Shown one piece after another: positions 1 to 11,804 of a stretch of 64,000 nt of DNA. Within the stretch, counting starts at the first letter, position 1, and each line of letters starts with the position of its first letter. Source of the DNA: Ipomoea triloba. Lineage: Eukaryota; Streptophyta; Magnoliopsida; Solanales; Convolvulaceae. The position numbers and the translations under genes are program-made. The stretch lies in NCBI RefSeq assembly GCF_003576645.1, contig NC_044920.1, positions 18,578,529-18,642,528 of the forward strand. The letters are read 5' to 3'. The notes under the pieces were generated by a model, which saw only the letters and a list, made by a program, of their open reading frames with translations, was not told where the DNA came from and searched no databases.

Positions 1-396
1 TAATTGCATACATTAACATGTAATATTTTTTGTGAATACTATAATATACATCATATAGTAATTTGATTGTTGGAATTTTTTTTGAATATTATCATGAGAG
101 GAATGTAATTACGTACATTAACATAATATAGTAATAATTTTTTTTAATACAATAATATACATCATATAGTAATTTGATTGTTGGAATTTTTTCTTTTAAT
201 ACTATCATGAGAGTAATTTAATTACGTACATTAACATAGTAATCTATATATATATTAAAAATATGCAAGATTAATATATTTATACAGGAACGGAATTGAT
301 TAAAATATTACATTAATTTCATGAGAGGAATTTAATAATATAGTAATATTTTTAATGGGTTATTGTTCTTATAGTACCAAATAGATCATATAGTAA

Positions 397-451
<55 letters not shown>

Positions 452-1355
452 TATGCAAGATTAATATATATATACAGGAATGGAATTGATTAAAATATTA
501 CATTAATTTCCGTGTATAATAAGGAATGGAATCCTATTTTGAATATTTTGTCAATTTTAGCCATAAATAAGGAATGATATGGAAGGGTAGAATTTCTGAT
601 AAAGAATTATTATATAATATTATGTTGACCGCTTTCAAATTTTTGGACTAAAATGAGCTGGAAAGCTAGCACTTCTGTTTTAATAATTTGATTATTGGAT
701 TTTTTTTATATAGTAATATTTTTTTAAAAACAATAATATACATCATATAGTATATTGTTGAATTATTTTTTATATTATCATCAGAGGAATTTTATTACGT
801 ACATTAACATAATATAGTAAATTTTTTAATACTATAATATACATCATATAGTAATTTGATTGTTGAAATATTTCTTTTAAATATTATCATTAGATGAATT
901 TAATTACATACATTAACATGTAATATTTTTGTGAATACTATTGTATATATCATATAGTAATTTGATTGTTGGATTTTTTTTGAATAATTTAATGAGAGAA
1001 ATTTAATTACGTATATTAACATAATATAGTAATATTTTTTTGAATACAATAATATACATCATATAGTAATTTGTTTGTTGGAATTTATTTTTAATATTAT
1101 CATCAGAGAAATTTAATTACGTACATTAACATAATATAGTAATATTTTTTAATACTATAATATACATCATATAGTAATTTTATTGTGGGAATTTTTATTT
1201 ATTTTTAATATTATCATTAGAGGAATTTAATTACGTACATTAACATGTAATATTTTTTGTGAATACTGTAATATACATCATATAGTAATTTGATTGTTGA
1301 ATTTTTTCTTTTAATATTATCATGAGAGAAAATTTAATTATGTAAATTAACATAG

Positions 1356-1427
<72 letters not shown>

Positions 1428-2330
1428 TAAAAATATGCAAGACTAATATATTCATACAGGAATGGAATTGATTAAAATATTACATTAATTTCATGAGAAG
1501 AATTTAATAATATAGTAATTCGATTGTTGGAATTTTTTTTGAATATTATTATTAGAGGAATTTAATTACGTACATTAACATAATATAGTAATATTTTTTT
1601 TGAATACAATAATATACATCATATAGTATTTGGATTGTTGGATTTTTTTTTAATATTATTATCAAAGGAATTTAATTACGTACATTAACATAATATAGTA
1701 ATATTTTTTTAATACTATAATATACATCATATAGTAATTTGATTGTTGGATTTTTATTTTTTTAATATTATCATGAGAGGAATTTAATTACGTACATTAA
1801 CATGTAATATTTTTTGTGAATACTATAATATACATCATATAGTAATTTGATTGTTGGAATTTTTTCTTTTAATATTATCGTGAGAGGAATTTAATTACGT
1901 ATATTAATATAGTAATCTATATATATATTAAAAATACGCAAGATTAATATATTCATACCGGAATGGAATTGATTAAAATATTACATTAACTTCATGAGAG
2001 GAATTTAATAATATAGTAATATTTTTAATGGGTTATTGTTCTTATAGTACCAAATAGATCATATAGTAATCTATATATATATATATAAGTACCAAATAGA
2101 TCATATAGTAATCTATATATATATATATATATATAATACGCAAGATTAATATATTTATACAGGAATGGAATTGATTAAAATATTACATTAATTTCCGTGT
2201 ATAATAAGGAATGGAATCATAATTTGAATATTTTGTCTATTTTAGCCATAAATAAGAAATGATAAGGAAGACAAGAATTTATGATAAGGAACTATTATAT
2301 AATATTATGTTGACCGATTTCAAATTTTTT
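1..2330. repeat. AT-rich tandem repeat array with higher-order structure
   Basis: A degenerate unit of about 100-115 bp is repeated head to tail. Each copy carries the words ATTACGTACATTAACAT and CATCATATAGTAATTTGAT. Interspersed blocks (about 240-700 and 1915-2370) contain a longer unit starting near CGTGTATAATAAGGAATGG at 511 and again at 2196, a higher-order period of about 1685 bp. (TA)n runs lie inside it at about 398-444, 1361-1414 and 2380-2437. The array runs off the left edge of the window. No gene is visible inside it. Confidence 0.8.
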
Positions 2331-2375
2331 GGACTAAAATGAGCGGGAAAACTAGCACTTCTGTTTTAATATATA

Positions 2376-2439
<64 letters not shown>

Positions 2440-2618
2440 TCGTATTCTTTTCCTTTATATATTTTTTTTCTTTAAAAAATTGCAGAATTGGTTCAATTTT
2501 ATCTGGTCCAAAAGAAAACCTGGAATTGTTCTGTTTCTGTAGGTGTGTTTTCTCTTTTTTAATGGATTTTGACTTTGGGTGGCTGCAAAGATCTTATGCT
2601 TTCTAAATTTTTTCCCAG

Positions 2619-2736
2619 GTTGTCGCAAATATCTATCTCTAAGGTGTTCCCTAAGGATGATGAGGCTCCACCTGGTGGTGTCAATGATGATATGACTAAA
2701 TTCTCCTATCTTTATGAGCCTGGAGTTCTTCTAAAC
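2619..2736 (+). pseudogene. Myosin XI motor-domain exon fragment
   Basis: The translation reads [15 protein letters not shown], then [17 protein letters not shown]. This is the N-terminal region of plant class XI myosins, just before the P-loop part of the motor, where the usual text is very close to DDMTKLSYLHEPGVLQN. It starts directly after a good splice acceptor (TTTTTTCCCAG). The first residues (VVAN) are in a different frame from SKVFPKD, so there is an early frameshift. A 1-codon insertion sits before DDMTK. No P-loop or neighbouring exon follows. In a living gene this would be an actin-based organelle motor; here it is a stray exon. Confidence 0.7.
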
Positions 2737-2754
2737 TATATGATTGATATGCAG

Positions 2755-3630
2755 ATAATAATTGAATTTCAGGATACAAATATTCTATTTCATTTTAAAA
2801 ATGACATGATAATGAAGGCAAGCCAATTAAATTCAAATCACAATTCAAGTAATTATATTAAACTTTGTAAAATCTTTCTAGTCATGAAATTTTCAACTAG
2901 ATTATGTCAAATCTATTTTTATGTTATTCCAGTTTTGGTTTTCTTTAGTTCCAGTTTTGCTTTTGTTTGGTAATGAACTTGTAAATTTGGTAATGGTTTG
3001 TCAAGCTATGTTACTGGCAAACCATTTCCAACATACCACAACCACTTGCATATGCACATTCAACATAACCATTTCCTAACATAAAACTACCACTTGCATT
3101 GGCACATTCAACATAATTGTTCACAACATAAAACTACCACTTGCATTCAACATAGCCATTTCCAACAAAATAAACACAGTGCTTTCACCTTATGGGAGCA
3201 TAGGCATATTCTTGCATTTACCTAATCTCTCACCTAAGCTCTCATTGCTACCTACAACTAAAAAAGTAATTAGCAGTACAATAAAAGCTAAACAAGCATC
3301 ATGGATGTACATTTTCTACTCCTATACTTATCCTTTATTTCTTCCACTCTCAACTTGGCCTTTAACATTGCAATTTTTCTTCATTTTTGTTAACCCTCTT
3401 CAATAACCTGGGTACTATCCTCTTTGACCTATGGCACATTGGGGGATCATACCACCTCACAAATCCACGTGAATAATCTTGAAAATTGTGAAATTGACAC
3501 AAAAACTAAAATTATTCTCGGTCAGTGCAAGCTGAAAAACAAATGCGAATGCAAAAAATCCATAGAAAAATTACCCATTCAAAAGATTTATAAAAATTAG
3601 TTAAATTACTAACATTACATCTTGAATACA
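2755..3630. repeat. Segmental repeat, copy 1 (partner at 11805-12660)
   Basis: About 870 bp are highly similar to 11805-12660, from the words TAATAATTGAATTTCAG to TTAGTTAAA.TACTAACATTACATCTT. A third, shorter relative is at 46550-46650. The block contains a GRF zinc-finger gene remnant on the minus strand. Copies differ by scattered substitutions, so they are old, unlike the near-exact duplications next to N characters elsewhere in the window. Confidence 0.75.
3230..3515 (-). pseudogene. GRF-type zinc-finger protein remnant, copy 1
   Basis: On the minus strand a stretch near 3490-3400 reads GFVRWYDPPMCHRSKR followed by PRLLKRVNKNEEKLQ. This resembles the end of the plant GRF zinc finger and the linker after it (usual pattern CGFF.W.DP.MC..SK..IPGLLR..N.LEE). 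Further along, near 3300-3240, lies a hydrophobic tail like the C-terminal membrane anchor seen in this family; here one base is missing compared with the second copy. The first zinc-binding half (CxCG...NPGRRF) is absent and there are stops. It is a degenerate 3' end. Confidence 0.5.
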
Positions 3631-4070
3631 AGTTTGTCTTTGTGAAAAAAGAGTTGCCGGACACATTTCAAAAGGAGTATTGACATCAAGATATAGGAAT
3701 AAGGGTCAAATACGCCATTCAACTGCACACCAAACTACAATTAGGTCATCGAACTCAAAAAAATACAATGAGTTCTTGAACAAGACAAACTCATGCAATA
3801 TAACCCAAAATGACCTGCTTACTTTAAAGTGTGGTAACATGGCGGTTACCGATTTAAAAAAATAAATTTTTAAAATAATTTTAAATAATTAATTAATTAA
3901 ATTAAAAAATAAAAAACAAGAACTGTCGACCGGAGACAATTCGTCCCCGACCGACTTTTCTCCATGGCCGGGGAGATGAAGGAATCTTGAACATAAACTT
4001 TGAAACCCACCGTCTAAATGAGCGTCAACAGAAAAAATTCAAGATGTTTGAACTTTGGCTCACCTAACTC
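3620..4070. repeat. Dispersed repeat, copy 1 (partner at 33070-33500)
   Basis: About 430 bp match 33070-33500 with substitutions and small indels, including GGGTCAAATACGCCATTCAAC and GAACTGTCGACCGGAGAC. No terminal inverted repeats or target duplications could be defined. The phrase 'gggtcaaatacgcc...gaactc' resembles ends of common plant DNA transposons, but class is not assigned. Confidence 0.55.
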
Positions 4071-5271
4071 TTTAAATAAGACAACTCCTTAATTATATAT
4101 CCTAGTTGGCTTGGTTTGGACTCGTACGAAAGGAAAACTTTCACTTGTATTCGTAAACTCTCACCCTAGACCTTCTGCTTTTCTAGGACCAACAACGAGG
4201 GCGTTTTACAACCTTTGAGAAGTCTTAATGCTCATTTTTACTTGTATTATTGTCAATCCACTAACTTTTACTGGACATATGACATTTTCAAGCATGTCTA
4301 AGAGTAACTATATTTCCCCAAGATTAATGTTTTCTAAATTATCTTCTTGAAACAAATTTCTCATCAGGTAGTATCTCTAGGTGATATAACTGCTTGTGTT
4401 GTTATCCTTGAACCAATATCTACACTAAAACTTAAATCAAAACCTTTCTTGAGATAGTGTTTCTTTGGAGACTTCTATTTTAAGAAAAGTTATACCAACA
4501 CTCAATAGATACATCTATCTTATAATGTGAAACATTCCTCAGACTGTTTTTGTCAAAAGATTTATGCAACTAAAAAGGTGTTTAATCAAACCATTTAGAA
4601 AATCCGGATAGAACTGGTATTTTTAGTAAATGAAATAGTACGAATAGAAACTGAACTTTTGTTTGACAAAGTATGTAGAAATATAAAGATTGTTTCACCT
4701 CACCAAACCAAAGATTGCTAATGTCTGATGATGATCAATGATTATCCACGAGGATTACCTTGACCTGCATTTTCGTACACAATTGTATATAAGTAAACAA
4801 ATTTAATGTAACAACTACCATGTAGTGTCATAGCATCTCAGTTACCACTCTAAATGGATGGTCATAGACTCTTTAGGCTAAAAATAATGTATCATAAAGT
4901 AAAAAATAGATACTACCATTAAAGAATCATAAATATTTTAAAAAAATTCAATATCACCCAATAATGTAAACTTTAATACACCACAAATATTTATAGAATA
5001 AAATTACATTAATTAACACATCATTTTAGCTTATTACAGTTTGGTAGAATAAATAGTGAGAAGTGTACAACAATTTTAAATTCTCCACCAATAAGCTATT
5101 TAATTAAATCTCAACTTATTGAAAAACTATCATAAAGTTTTGTAAAATATGACAAAAAAAAAAACAACATATTCCAGAGTGTATATAAAAAAGAAAAAGG
5201 TAAAAAAGAATTGACTATTATTATTTGTGCTGCCTAATTTTCACACACACACGCACACATATATATGTATG

Positions 5272-5277
<6 letters not shown>
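4071..5277. other. Intergenic AT-rich stretch, no supported gene
   Basis: Low-complexity and AT-rich sequence without a long reading frame on either strand. A short open stretch on the minus strand near 4520-4400 has no recognisable motif. Toward the right end there is an (AC)n/(TG)n patch (about 5242-5260) leading into a (TA)n array at 5278-5322. Confidence 0.6.

Positions 5278-5322
<45 letters not shown>
5278..5322. repeat. (TA)n microsatellite
   Basis: Uninterrupted TA dinucleotides following an (AC)n and TATG-rich patch. It lies just downstream of the last recognised exon of the minus-strand gene. Confidence 0.95.
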
Positions 5323-5327
<5 letters not shown>

Positions 5328-5425
5328 ATGTAATGACTTAGTATCGAGACATAAATAAAACAGTGTCAACTATTAAACATATATAAAAGTTAAAATGTAC
5401 AAATAAAAATATTTATTTGCATTAC

Positions 5426-7385
5426 CACGAATGAAATTTGGATTTAACATCAAGCACCGAAGATGAGGATCAACTGGTAAGCCAAGTTCTTCATACATAG
5501 GATCATACACTACATTCATAATGGGCCTATACACAACCTTATAATAATAATTAGGCAACGAGGATAAAAAATAGCAATCAATCAACCATATAACATATGT
5601 TATACATACATTGATTCACTAGAATGCCCTGGTAAAGTGTTGGTGGATTGAACTTGGGACTGCGTACTTCCTACTTGCTTCATCTTATTATTAGCAACAC
5701 CTTCAACCTGTTTTTAAAAAAATAAATTTTACTTTATAAAGGGGAAAAGATCAAGCCACACTAACAAGGTAACTTTATAAAAAGTACTTTATTGACTTAT
5801 AAAGTTACCTTGTTAGTGTGGCTTGATCTTTTCCCTTCGGATGTACTTATACCAGAATAATGTTTGAAATTAACCTTTATAAGAGAATCAAGAGACATAA
5901 TTTAAAACTAAGTTTAAAACATATATCATTAAAAATTTATTTCTATACATTATGTAAATATTTATCAGCAGAGTCAAAAGAGCATTGTTTAAAAGTCATA
6001 CCACAGCAGACAGGTCTTCTGGATTGCTTGTTGGTGGCATTGTTGAATCAACATTTTTTTGAGCCTTAAAATTATAAAATTAAAATAAGACCAACAGAAA
6101 TAATTTTATAAAATCAAGAACAAATTATAATGAAGTAGGAAAATATATACCATCACTGGTTGGCTTGTGTTTCCAGTAATATGATATGAATATTCGTTAA
6201 AAGAGCTCCACGAATTCCTTGAAGAGGGAATAGACCATATCATATTAGTAGGGTACTGCTGGAATGATAAAGATTGTATTGGGACTGTGTCATTCAGTTG
6301 CCCCTACATATATACATTAAGAATTTAAAATAGATAAATTTAAAATATAAAAATAAATAAATATGTTTTGTTATTAAAAGTAAACAAACCTTTGAAATTT
6401 TAGGAACAGTGCTTTCAGATGTAGAGTTAGGCACAACCCTGATAATAATAAAAAACAAATGTTACAAAATAATTTCTTTTTAGAATCACTTTATTCTTTA
6501 TTTTCAATATAATTTGATATATATAAATAACTATTACTCTCTATTATACAAGCATTTGTATATGTATTTGCTATACATATGTTCCATTCTATTAAAAATG
6601 AAGACAATTTAAATGCAAATTATTTATCTATAATCTTTTTTAAGTAATACGTTTAGTAACACTGTAATTCTTGATTTGATATATATGTTTATAAGTAACA
6701 AATGAAGAGTAAAATAATATATATAATATATAATATAGGAACAATTGGTCAAAAGTTTCTACCTTGTAATTAGGTTAGACTAAAATATCCTAAATATCTA
6801 ATCTTATCTACTCCCTCTGTCCCATTTTATCTGTCCTATTTACTATTCATTGGTCAAACCAACTCTTTCTTCATTACTTATTTTCTTTAGTAATTTTTTA
6901 TCATTTTTAAATTCAATTTTTTTGTGTTTAATAGTACTTTTAATGTAGTTTTAAATATATAAATTTTATATATTAATGCTAAACTTAATATTATTTAAAA
7001 TTAGATTAAAAATAACTTCAATCAAGCCTGGTTAAACTAATCAGACAACCATTTTGGGACGGAGATAGTATTATTTTATTTAAATGGATTATATCACAAA
7101 GAGCCAAAGTTACGAAAACAATGAAATACTAACAATAAATTCTTTCACTTTTGAGGTTGATAGATTGAGAAAATTTTATATCAACTATTGACCATTGTTG
7201 ACTGGGGAATATAATGGAATTTTTCTTTCAATAGTTGATTAGATCAGAATTTTAAATAAAATATTGGAAAAAATTTTGGGCAACAAAATTGTAATGTTGC
7301 AATCCACTTGAATGGATGGAAATTAAATTTGAAACTGAATGTGTTCAAATTTTGGTAGAAAAAATGTTGAAATTCTTTCTACTTG

Positions 7386-7470
<85 letters not shown>

Positions 7471-7684
7471 GGAAAATGAAGAAATAAAATCAATAAAGAA
7501 AGAAAAGAAGAGAAAAATAAGTGATCTATAAAAAAATTATGGTAATGTTACGCTGGCAGAAATCTATTTGTAAAAAATTCTAACATCATGGTTGTTAGAA
7601 AATTTCTGTCAAACATGGTTTAGCATTTCAAAACATTTTAAATTTTTCCTATTGTCAGATCTGATTATATAAATAAATAAAAAA

Positions 7685-7773
<89 letters not shown>

Positions 7774-8425
7774 AAAATGAAGAAATAAAATCAATAAAGA
7801 AAGAGAAGAAGAGTAAAATAAGTGATCTATAAAAAAGATTATGGTAATGTTACGCTGGCAGAAATCTATTTGTAAAAAATTCTAACATCATGGTTGTTAG
7901 AAAATTTCTGTCAAACATGGTTTAGCATTTCAAAACATTTTAAATTTTTCCTATTGTCAGATCTGATTATATTTGATTCAGCCATTTCAACTTCTCATAC
8001 AAGTAAACCTATTAAAGATTTTGTGTTCAAACAAAATAAGTATACAAGTTCATAAAAGAGATTGATTAAAGGCTCAAACTCCTTAGATCTATTAAAAAAT
8101 TGAACGCACTATATCTAGCATGAATTTGTTGAACATCTAGCAAATGAATCATATCCTTGTCAAAATCATAACAACTTTATAGCCCAAGTTCAAGAACAAA
8201 GTTTATTAAAACCATCTTTTACATAGATCTATCATAAATATTGTCAAGAAAGACTTTTTTTTTTTTATGTAATTGAAATGAAAACTCATCATCAAGAGAT
8301 CAGTTAACAATAAAAGTATTTATGTAAAGAACTAGAAAAGAAAAAAAAACATATGTACCTTGATGCTTCCAATTCAGAAGTTGAATAAATGTCGGCACCA
8401 TTGGTGAAATAAGACATTGAAAAAC
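5426..8425 (-). CDS. Unrecognised spliced gene, six joined exons
   Basis: Exons (minus strand, in order): 8425-8359, 6438-6390, 6303-6151, 6064-6002, 5707-5606, 5537-5426. Every junction has AG before and GT after, and the phases fit, giving one open frame of about 195 residues. It starts at the ATG in the first exon (about 8416, MSYFTNGADIYSTSE) and includes NMIWSIPSSRNSW and VYDPMYEELGLPVDPHLR. It is rich in Ser, Thr, Asn and Gln, with no obvious membrane segment. The last exon may continue downstream, because the reading after GNANK is intron-like. The big first intron holds a Stowaway MITE, (TA)n arrays and a tandem duplication. I do not recognise the family. A paralogous piece at 57828-58082 shows synonymous change in the same frame, which supports coding. 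Confidence 0.55.
5742..5835. repeat. Perfect 39-bp inverted repeat with 16-nt loop
   Basis: 5742-5780 is the exact reverse complement of 5797-5835; the loop is 5781-5796. The arms begin GGGAAAAGATCAAGCC. It sits in the intron between the exons at 5606-5707 and 6002-6064, so a transcript of that gene would form a long hairpin. It could be a very short foldback element or a small-RNA precursor; nothing visible decides this. Confidence 0.9.
6811..7068. mobile_element. Stowaway-like MITE
   Basis: A 258-bp element starting CTCCCTCTGTCCCATTTTAT and ending GGGACGGAGATAG, the classic Stowaway (Tc1/mariner) terminal sequence, flanked by TA on both sides (6809-6810 and 7069-7070). The interior is AT-rich and non-coding. 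It lies in the long intron of the minus-strand gene. Confidence 0.8.
7386..7466. repeat. (TA)n microsatellite
   Basis: About 40 TA dinucleotides, directly upstream of a tandemly duplicated 205-bp block. Apparent Tyr-Ile repeat reading frames through it are artefacts. Confidence 0.95.
7467..7975. repeat. Tandem duplication of a ~205-bp block with microsatellites
   Basis: The block GGAAAATGAAGAAATAAAAT ... CAGATCTGATTATAT occurs at about 7469-7672 and again at 7771-7974, nearly identical. Between the copies are (AAAT)n at about 7672-7716 and (TA)n at 7717-7770. The first copy is also preceded by (TA)n, so slippage or unequal exchange between the microsatellites is a likely origin. A more distant relative of the whole area (7090-7610) is at 10990-11470. 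Confidence 0.85.
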
Positions 8426-8585
8426 CTTGCAAAAAATGGTGAGGATGAAATGAATGTGAAAGAGAAATGAATGATTAATGTAAAAGCGTAAACAAAATTA
8501 TTTAAAGAGTACTAAAAAAGCATAAAACATCACAATTCAAAGAGAGAAAAAGAAAACCATTAACTTAAATTTGAAAAACGCATAC

Positions 8586-8663
8586 TTGGAAAGTTGAAGA
8601 CGGAGTTAATTTTGCTGCTTTTTCAATATCTTCACTATTCGGCATCAAATATCCCGTGACAAT
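8586..8663 (-). other. Probable upstream exon of the minus-strand gene
   Basis: 78 bp bounded by AG (RC of 8664-8665) and GT (GTATGCG, RC of 8579-8585). It reads 26 codons including MPNSEDIEKAAKLTPSS. The paralogue at 58005-58082 is exactly 78 bp with the same splice sites and mostly synonymous third-position changes, which supports coding. Joined directly to the next exon it would be out of frame by one base with the rest of the gene, in both copies. So either it is an upstream-ORF exon or a splice site is different from what I see. Confidence 0.45.
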
Positions 8664-9424
8664 CTATTCTTTTTTTTTTAAGAGAAAAAAAAGTGTAGAA
8701 CTTGAAAAAGTGCAAATGAACTGCATAAAATAAGGAAAATACTTTATTTCAATGATTATGTGTGTAAAATTAATATCTAAAGTGTGATTCCCTCATGAAT
8801 TTACTTCCTAATTGATTATATAATAAAGATCTTTATATTTTCTGATTTATCATATATAGCTAGTCAACAACAAACGAGTTTAAATTGTTATTGTTATTGT
8901 TATTATTGTTAATATCTTTTTTATTTTTTTTCATAAATAATTTTTTGATCAATGAAAAGTACAGTTGGGATCCCAAGAAATATTTAAAATAGTAACAATT
9001 TAACTTTATGGTAAGTGTTTGGTAAAAAATCATCAAAGACCTATATAGAGATTGTTAGATATGCATTCTACATATGTTATACCGTCTAAATAATTTTAGG
9101 TTTCATTTACGTTACATTGTCCTTTGTAGTTTTTCACGTGGAAAGATTTTAATTATTTTTTACCAGTCATTTGTCCTAATCAATGTGGCGTGGTAATGTT
9201 GGTGTCTTTTACTTTATACAACCACATGTATTTCATTGTTGTAGTCTCAATTCTTTTTGCATTATTTAGGGATGCCAATCTTAGCCTGAACCTAATTGAA
9301 TGGCCGATTAACCCAAAAATTTTAGGGTTTTGCCGATAAAATTTTGGCCCAATAAAAAATCTGCCTGATAATAAGTCAAAAAACCGATATTTCTGATAGC
9401 CTGAACAGGCTAGCTAGCTCGATA
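8664..9424. other. Intergenic, paralogous to 58190-60620 in pieces
   Basis: No gene seen. Segments from about 8690 to 9400 recur at 58200-58290 and 59960-60620 (for example ATTCCCTCATGAATTTACTT against ATTCCCTCTTGAATTTACTT). The second locus is interrupted by the Pack-MULE at 58374-59255. The end (about 9290-9410) has repeated CCGATAAAATTTTGG/GCCTGA phrases typical of dispersed plant repeats. Confidence 0.6.
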
Positions 9425-9680
9425 CACTACTAGAATTTTGTGTTTTTCCAGCCTCATTTCTGACCACCTATAAAATTGATCAGAAAAAGTGACTTTACTC
9501 CAATTTTTTGACAGAGGGTTAGAATGGTCGAAAAGTGGACAGAATTTTTGAACACTTTCACTAAGTGGCAATTAGATGGTGGTGGAAAAAAAAAATTTCC
9601 GACCACTTTTCAAGAGTGGCCGGATATTTCGACGACCATGTCAACGTGGTCAGAAATCTTTTTTTTTTTTTTTTTTTTTT
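9425..9680 (+). mobile_element. CACTA-like terminus with subterminal repeats (truncated)
   Basis: Begins CACTACTAGAATTTTG, matching the CACTA-superfamily terminal inverted repeat. It is followed by several direct and inverted copies of a GTGGTCGGAAAT-like word (for example GACCACTTTTCAAGAGTGGCC and ACGTGGTCAGAAAT), the usual subterminal motif arrangement. A poly-T run follows at 9658-9682. No matching right terminus was found, so it is a fragment or a non-autonomous derivative. Confidence 0.45.
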
Positions 9681-9971
9681 TTTGTTATTGTTGTGTTTCA
9701 ATGGTATGAACGCCACATGATTTATCATTTTATCATTGGTTATTTCACTCATACTCTTTTTTTTCTATTTCATCTTGCATTTCTTCAACCGGGGGCAGAG
9801 TGTTTACTAATAGTATGTTTCCTTGTGATGTTCAAATATAAACAAACAAATTAGCATAGCATAGCAACCATCTGACCATTCTTGCTATGAAAAATTAGAT
9901 TGTGTTGCCCTTTCCATATACATACATAAAATCTTTTTCTAACTTCAACACCTTAAAACCTTTATTCTTGT

Positions 9972-10236
9972 TAGGACTTTACTTTCCTAGTTTTATTGAG
10001 TTTCACAATCCTACATAATGTTTATATTGTATATCATCATGTATTGTACTGTGTATTGTTTTTAACACATAATACAAACATTCATTTGGTATCAGTAGTC
10101 TAGGTTTTATCATGGCATTCATTCCTGATGGCTTTGCCGCTGTTTCTATCAAACTAACGTAATGTATGGTATTGTATATCATCGTGTATTGCATTGTGTA
10201 TTGTTTTTATCCCAAAACACAGATATTCATCAGTTT
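9972..10236 (+). mobile_element. Possible small copia/TRIM remnant
   Basis: A copia-LTR-like stretch starting TGTTAGGACTTTACTTTCC is followed by a ~75-bp segment (TATTGTATATCATCATGTATTG) that recurs 146 bp later (TATTGTATATCATCGTGTATTG, about 10170). Between them is a primer-site-like TTTGGTATCAGTAG and a short ATGGCATTCATTCCTG stretch. Repeated end sequence around a near-PBS suggests a terminal-repeat element in miniature or a very truncated copia. No coding capacity remains. Confidence 0.3.
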
Positions 10237-10395
10237 TAATCTGATCACATACATTACTCCGCGCTGGCCTCCACCGTTTTCCGCCTTTTCTGACCGATCC
10301 ACTTTGTCATCTCCTTTTGGCCCTGCGCCTCCTCTTGTCTTTCTTATCCTTTCGTCTGGCATCTCTACTCTCTCGGTTTCTAGGGCTCATCCCAT

Positions 10396-10445
<50 letters not shown>

Positions 10446-11542
10446 ATTGATTTTCTTTGTCCATTGCCGTTTTTGTGTTGTCTTTAACTGTACACAACAC
10501 TTTTATTATAATGTTTTTAAAAAATCAGTGTCTTTGTATGTTTTTTTTTCAAATAGACAATACTTTAAAGATAATATTTAAAGATACTATTATTATATTT
10601 TAAAATTTTACTTATAAACTACATTACACTTAGATAACTATATTCAACTATACACTTAAACAATTATAGTCTACTATATTTGCAACAGTGTTCTAACAAG
10701 GAATAAGAAGTTTTAGGGCAATCATTAATAAAGGAAAAAGTAACTCAATTTTGGTTATATTGAAACCACTAAGATGCTTATGAGAAACCATGCATATCTG
10801 GGTGGCAGATCAGGAGTTAAAAGGACAGACTATAGAACAAGAAGTTTTAGAAGCAGGCTTAGAATTCATATCTATTGTTTTCATTTAAGGACATGATATC
10901 TGTGATTGTTCCTTTAGAAGCTGCTTGCCCTCTTTTTGATGTTCTAATTTGGATAAAAGTGGCTAGGATTTATGAGGTTCTTAAATTAATTTACAGTAAA
11001 AAAGAGCTATAAAGTTACAAGAACAATGAAATACCAACCATTGATTCTGTCACTTTAATTTTGCGGTGGATAGTGGAAAATTTTATCTACTATATTTACC
11101 GTTGTTGTAGTATGCCTAAAATTGTAAAAGTATTTATATCGAATTGAAATTTTCATTCAATAGTTGATTGGATCAATATTGTAAATAAAATAATAATTGT
11201 TTTAAAAAAAATTGCCAACAAACTTTTAATGTAACTATCCACCTAAATGGATGGAAATTTGAAACTGAATGTGTGCAAATTTTGGAAGAAAAAATGTTGA
11301 AATTCTTTCTACTTCTTGTACATATAGGAAAAGGAAAATAATGAAATAAAATTAAATAAGAAAGAGAAGAAAAGAAAAAAAATATTGGTAACATTAGCAA
11401 AAATCTATTGGGAGAAAACAATAATGTTGTCAGAAAATTTCTGACATAGAATAACAAAATTTCAATCATGGGTGAACATAAACTTTTAACAAGATGTCAA
11501 ATTGTGTTCCCTTTTATAGAACTCCTTATATTAGTGAATTAA
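10237..11542. other. Intergenic repeat-derived DNA with a (TA)n array
   Basis: Contains a C-rich patch (10258-10395), (TA)n at 10398-10442, and from about 10990 a diverged copy of the 7090-7610 region (shared words GAAACTGAATGTGTGCAAATTT and AAATGTTGAAATTCTTTCTAC). No gene is supported. Confidence 0.6.
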
Positions 11543-11780
11543 GGCAAATTATTGTGTGGCACATAGCTGTGTAGACCATGAATATAAGGTACATTATTTT
11601 TGTACTGAAGGTACATTATTTTATAGTACTATAAAATAATATACTTTCAGAACAAAAATAATGTACTCTAAAATAATGTACTTTCAGTACAAAAATAATG
11701 TACTTTTAGTATATTAAAAATGTACTTTTTATTTATGATCCACACAGCTGTGTGGATCATTGTCCATGCAATAATGATTG
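11543..11780. mobile_element. Mutator-type MITE, copy A (238 bp)
   Basis: A foldback element starting GGCAAATTATTG and ending CAATAATGATTG, largely palindromic, built from repeats of GTACATTATTTTTGTACTG with CACAGCTGTGTGG near each end. It is flanked by 9-bp direct repeats, GTGAATTAA at 11534-11542 and GTGAATTGA at 11781-11789 (one mismatch). A 9-bp target duplication is the Mutator hallmark. The same family occurs at 62114, 62631 and 63584. It has no coding capacity. Confidence 0.8.
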
Positions 11781-11804
11781 GTGAATTGATAGGTAGATAA
11801 TAAT

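Noticed and set aside
2339..2542. Open frames rich in Tyr-Ile repeats here and at 1240-1455, 7316-7531, 7609-7794, 10166-10450 and 48225-48527
   Set aside because: They are read through (TA)n microsatellites; the repeats have no stop codon in some frames and carry no protein signal.
4380..4530. A short open stretch on the minus strand that looked coding-like
   Set aside because: No recognisable motif, closes with two stops in a row, and no neighbouring segment of the same protein could be found.
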